64,000 nucleotides of DNA, from positions 182,286 to 246,285 of the forward strand of contig JACRPO010000021.1 in the NCBI GenBank assembly GCA_016223165.1, written 5' to 3'. The translations under genes and the position numbers were made by a program. Origin of the DNA: Burkholderiales bacterium. Its GTDB lineage: Bacteria > Pseudomonadota > Gammaproteobacteria > Burkholderiales > Burkholderiaceae_C. The notes under the pieces are model-generated. The model had not been told where the DNA came from. It made no database searches and saw only the letters and a list, made by a program, of their open reading frames with translations. Each line of letters begins with the position of its first letter. The first letter of the stretch is position 1. Shown in pieces: positions 61,834 through 64,000 of this stretch.

Positions 61834-64000
61834 ATGCGCCGCTTCCTGCAGGCTCACCTCTACGACTACAACGCAGCGGCCGCAGCGGCCTGGGCTGGGC
61901 TGGTCGCGCTCGGCCTGCTCAGCCTCGGCTGGGCGATCGCCCATGTCGCGACGGCGGGCACCACGGTGGCGCTCGGCACGTCCGGCACGCCCGGCACCTT
62001 CGGCACCCTGGGCACCTTGGGCGTCGGCCTGCTGCTCGTGGCGCTGGCGGCGTGGTTCCCGGTGCACATCCCGCGCACCAGCTACGCCATCGGCGTCAGC
62101 GACATCTTCATCTTCACGCTGCTGGCCATGGCCGGCCCGGCCACGGCCGTGCTGGCCGCCGTCGTCGACGGCAGCATCGGCGCCTTCCGTGCCTCGCGCC
62201 GGCTGACCGGCCGCCTCAGCACGCCGGCGGCGGGCGCAGTGGCGATGTTCGTCGCCGGGCACGCGCAGGTGGGGCTGGCGGCGCTGCTGCAGTCGCAGGG
62301 GCTGTCGGTGGCGGCGGCCTCGTTCGCAGCGCTGAGCTGCGTGGCGCTGTTGTACTTCGTGCTCTCGACGCTGCCGCTCACCTGGGTGCTGTCGCTCAAG
62401 CGCGGCACCTCGCTGTCGCTGGAGCAGTGGTGGGGCAACACCTCGTGGGTGGCGGCGATCTACCTCGTCGCCGCGACGATGGCCGCACTCGTCCATGCCA
62501 ACGCGCAGCAGCTCGGCGCCACCGTCATCGTCATCGGCGCCGCGGTGTGCTTCACGGTGGTGACGCTGCTGCGGCGCATGCTGGCGCGCCAGGAGAAGGA
62601 GCGCAGCGGGCAGGAGCTGCGCATCGCCGAGGCCGAACGCGAGTCGCTGCTCAACCAGCAGCACTTCACGGCCGCCTTCACGCACGCCGCGGTCGGCATG
62701 GCCATCGTCGGGCCCGAGGGGCGGCTGCTGCAGGTGAACCGCGCCCTCGGCGAGCTGCTCGGCGTGCCCGAGTCGCAGCTGCTCGGCCGCGTCTTCGACG
62801 AGCACCTGCATGCCGGCGACGCCGAGCTCTTCCGCCGCCACAGCGCCGAGGTGCTGCGCAGCACCGATCACACCTTCAGCATCGAGCTGCGCTGCGTCAA
62901 CGAGCGCGGCGAGGACCTCTGGGTGGCCCTGCACTGCAGCCACTTCGACGACCCCGGCAAGGCCGGCACCTGCCTCATCTACCAGCTGCACGACATCAGT
63001 TCGCGCCGGCTGGCCGAGAGCCGGCTGCAGCACATTGCCTTCCACGACGGGCTCACCGACCTGGCCAACCGCCACTGCTTCCAGGAGCGGCTGACGGTGG
63101 CCGTGGAGCGCAGCCGGCTCGACCCGCGGGTGCGCTTCGGCGTCATGTTCCTCGACCTCGACCGCTTCAAGGTCGTCAACGACAGCCTCGGCCATTTCGC
63201 CGGCAACCAGCTGCTGCGCGAGGTGGCGCAGCGCCTGCGCGGCTGCGTGCGGCCGAAGGACCTGGTGGCGCGGCTGGGCGGCGACGAGTTCGCCGTGCTG
63301 CTCGAAGACCTGGCTTCGGTCGACGACGGCCAGCGCCTCGCGCAGCGGCTGCTGCAGGTGCTGGCGCAGCCGATCGCCATGCACGGCACCGAGGTGATCC
63401 CCGGCGCCAGCATCGGCCTCACCTTCAGCGACATGGCCTACCGCACCGTCGACGAGGTGCTCCGCGACGCCGACCTCGCGATGTACGAGGCGAAGGCGGC
63501 CGGGCGCGGCCGGCTGGCGCTGTTCGACTCGAGCATGCACGAGCGCATCGCCGACAAGCTGGCGCTGGAGGCCGACCTCCGGCGCGCCATCGGCGCCGGG
63601 CAGCTCTCGGTGGTGTTCCAGCCGCTCTTCCACCTCGAGCCGTACCGGCCCTACGGCTTCGAGGCGCTGGCGCGCTGGGTGCATCCGGAGCGCGGGCCGA
63701 TCAGCCCGGCCGTCTTCATCGCGCTGGCCGAGGAGTCGGGCCACATCGAGGCGCTCACCGCCTGGGTCATCGAACATGCGGTGCAGCAGCTCGCGCAGTG
63801 GGAGCGCACCGCGCCGCAGCTGCGGGGCTTGAGCATGCATGTCAACGTCTCCGGGCGCGACCTCGTGCAGCCGCGCCTCGTGTCGCACGTGCAGCAGGCG
63901 CTCGTGCGGCACGGCCTGCCGGCGGCGCAGCTGACGCTCGAGATCACCGAGACGACGCTGATGGGCGACCTCGACAAGGCGCTGCCGGCGATGCAGCGCC
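61834..64000 (+). CDS. Membrane PAS-GGDEF-EAL protein paired with the second subtilase, 3' end outside window
   Basis: 722 codons are inside the window; the C-terminal part of EAL is cut off. MRRFLQAHLYDYNAAA corresponds to FRKAHLYDYHAGA of the paralogue at 56566, which supports the start; GTG 61825 is also in frame. Same plan: 6-7 helices (about 15-245, HIPRTSYAIGVSDIFIFTLLAMAGPATAVLAA), PAS (TAAFTHAAVGMAIVGPEGRLLQVNRAL), GGDEF (from about 400, RLGGDEFAVLL) and EAL (FEALARWVHPERGP ... LEITETTLMGD). A GTSGTPGTFGTLGTLG repeat occupies the first periplasmic loop. It may be regulated with the second subtilase, but a terminator separates them. Confidence 0.94.
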   Translation, partial: MRRFLQAHLYDYNAAAAAAWAGLVALGLLSLGWAIAHVATAGTTVALGTSGTPGTFGTLGTLGVGLLLVALAAWFPVHIPRTSYAIGVSDIFIFTLLAMAGPATAVLAAVVDGSIGAFRASRRLTGRLSTPAAGAVAMFVAGHAQVGLAALLQSQGLSVAAASFAALSCVALLYFVLSTLPLTWVLSLKRGTSLSLEQWWGNTSWVAAIYLVAATMAALVHANAQQLGATVIVIGAAVCFTVVTLLRRMLARQEKERSGQELRIAEAERESLLNQQHFTAAFTHAAVGMAIVGPEGRLLQVNRALGELLGVPESQLLGRVFDEHLHAGDAELFRRHSAEVLRSTDHTFSIELRCVNERGEDLWVALHCSHFDDPGKAGTCLIYQLHDISSRRLAESRLQHIAFHDGLTDLANRHCFQERLTVAVERSRLDPRVRFGVMFLDLDRFKVVNDSLGHFAGNQLLREVAQRLRGCVRPKDLVARLGGDEFAVLLEDLASVDDGQRLAQRLLQVLAQPIAMHGTEVIPGASIGLTFSDMAYRTVDEVLRDADLAMYEAKAAGRGRLALFDSSMHERIADKLALEADLRRAIGAGQLSVVFQPLFHLEPYRPYGFEALARWVHPERGPISPAVFIALAEESGHIEALTAWVIEHAVQQLAQWERTAPQLRGLSMHVNVSGRDLVQPRLVSHVQQALVRHGLPAAQLTLEITETTLMGDLDKALPAMQR

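Noticed and set aside
59185..63912. Very long open frames on the opposite strand (for example 1575 codons)
   Set aside because: In DNA this GC-rich, stop codons are rare in several frames. The translations are low-complexity Arg/Ala/His/Gln-rich and have no motifs, while the plus-strand frames encode recognisable proteins.

Overview
The window is very GC-rich DNA with dense, mostly ATG/GTG/TTG-started genes. Its content fits a betaproteobacterium of the order Burkholderiales (Rubrivivax/Leptothrix/Methylibium-like): the cluster pyrG-kdsA-eno-ftsB, a Bug-type solute receptor, two TonB-accessory exbD genes, hemB beside hemJ, and dacA-type/D-aminotransferase/DUF493 genes in series. This assignment is inference from gene content; no rRNA or tRNA gene is visible.

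Layout. 1-6300 (leftward): start of a PAS-containing chemotaxis receptor, then a TonB energiser operon (tonB, exbB, two exbD, a repeat-helical periplasmic protein, a metallo-beta-lactamase-fold hydrolase). 6600-10000: miaA, a Bcr/CflA-type exporter, an RsuA-family pseudouridine synthase. 10100-12200: an ECF sigma factor with a ChrR-like cupin anti-sigma. 12400-18600: Sel1 protein, DUF493, D-amino acid aminotransferase, PBP5-type carboxypeptidase, alpha/beta hydrolase, 2Fe-2S ferredoxin, VanZ-like protein, hemJ. 18590-18840 holds a structured RNA candidate between divergent hemJ and hemB. 19900-27900: transporters, amiC, tsaE, queG, a chalcone-isomerase-like protein, a Bug receptor, xerD. 27900-38500: glycosyltransferase/MarR pair, PAS-GGDEF-EAL, MAPEG, DUF455, gamma-carbonic anhydrase, hslO, MFS exporter, a NadR-like kinase and pnuC. 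38466-43129: ftsB, eno, kdsA and pyrG. 43300-49650: a cobalamin riboswitch and a B12 uptake operon (btuB, btuF, btuC, btuD and a second binding protein without signal peptide).

The most unusual part is 49805 to the right edge. A membrane-fusion protein, a 47-residue peptide with a canonical double-glycine-type leader and three copies of the hexapeptide GFILTE, and a C39-peptidase ABC exporter form an export cassette. Directly downstream are two secreted subtilisin-like proteases whose C-terminal tails are pure tandem arrays of the same hexapeptide (11 copies of GFFLTE/GFILTE, then 10 copies of GFILTE/AFILTE). Each protease is followed by a paralogous membrane PAS-GGDEF-EAL protein, so [protease + c-di-GMP enzyme] is present twice in tandem. 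I know of no described system with this combination. I read it as a candidate secreted-peptide system that may be tied to c-di-GMP signalling; the link between its parts is inferred from the shared hexapeptide and from adjacency.

A second theme is simple in-frame tandem repeats (9, 14, 15, 18 and 27 bp), often at gene ends or in linkers (miaA, amiC, btuB, btuF/btuC, the MAPEG gene, the hslO leader, the protease tails). This suggests a genome prone to repeat expansion.
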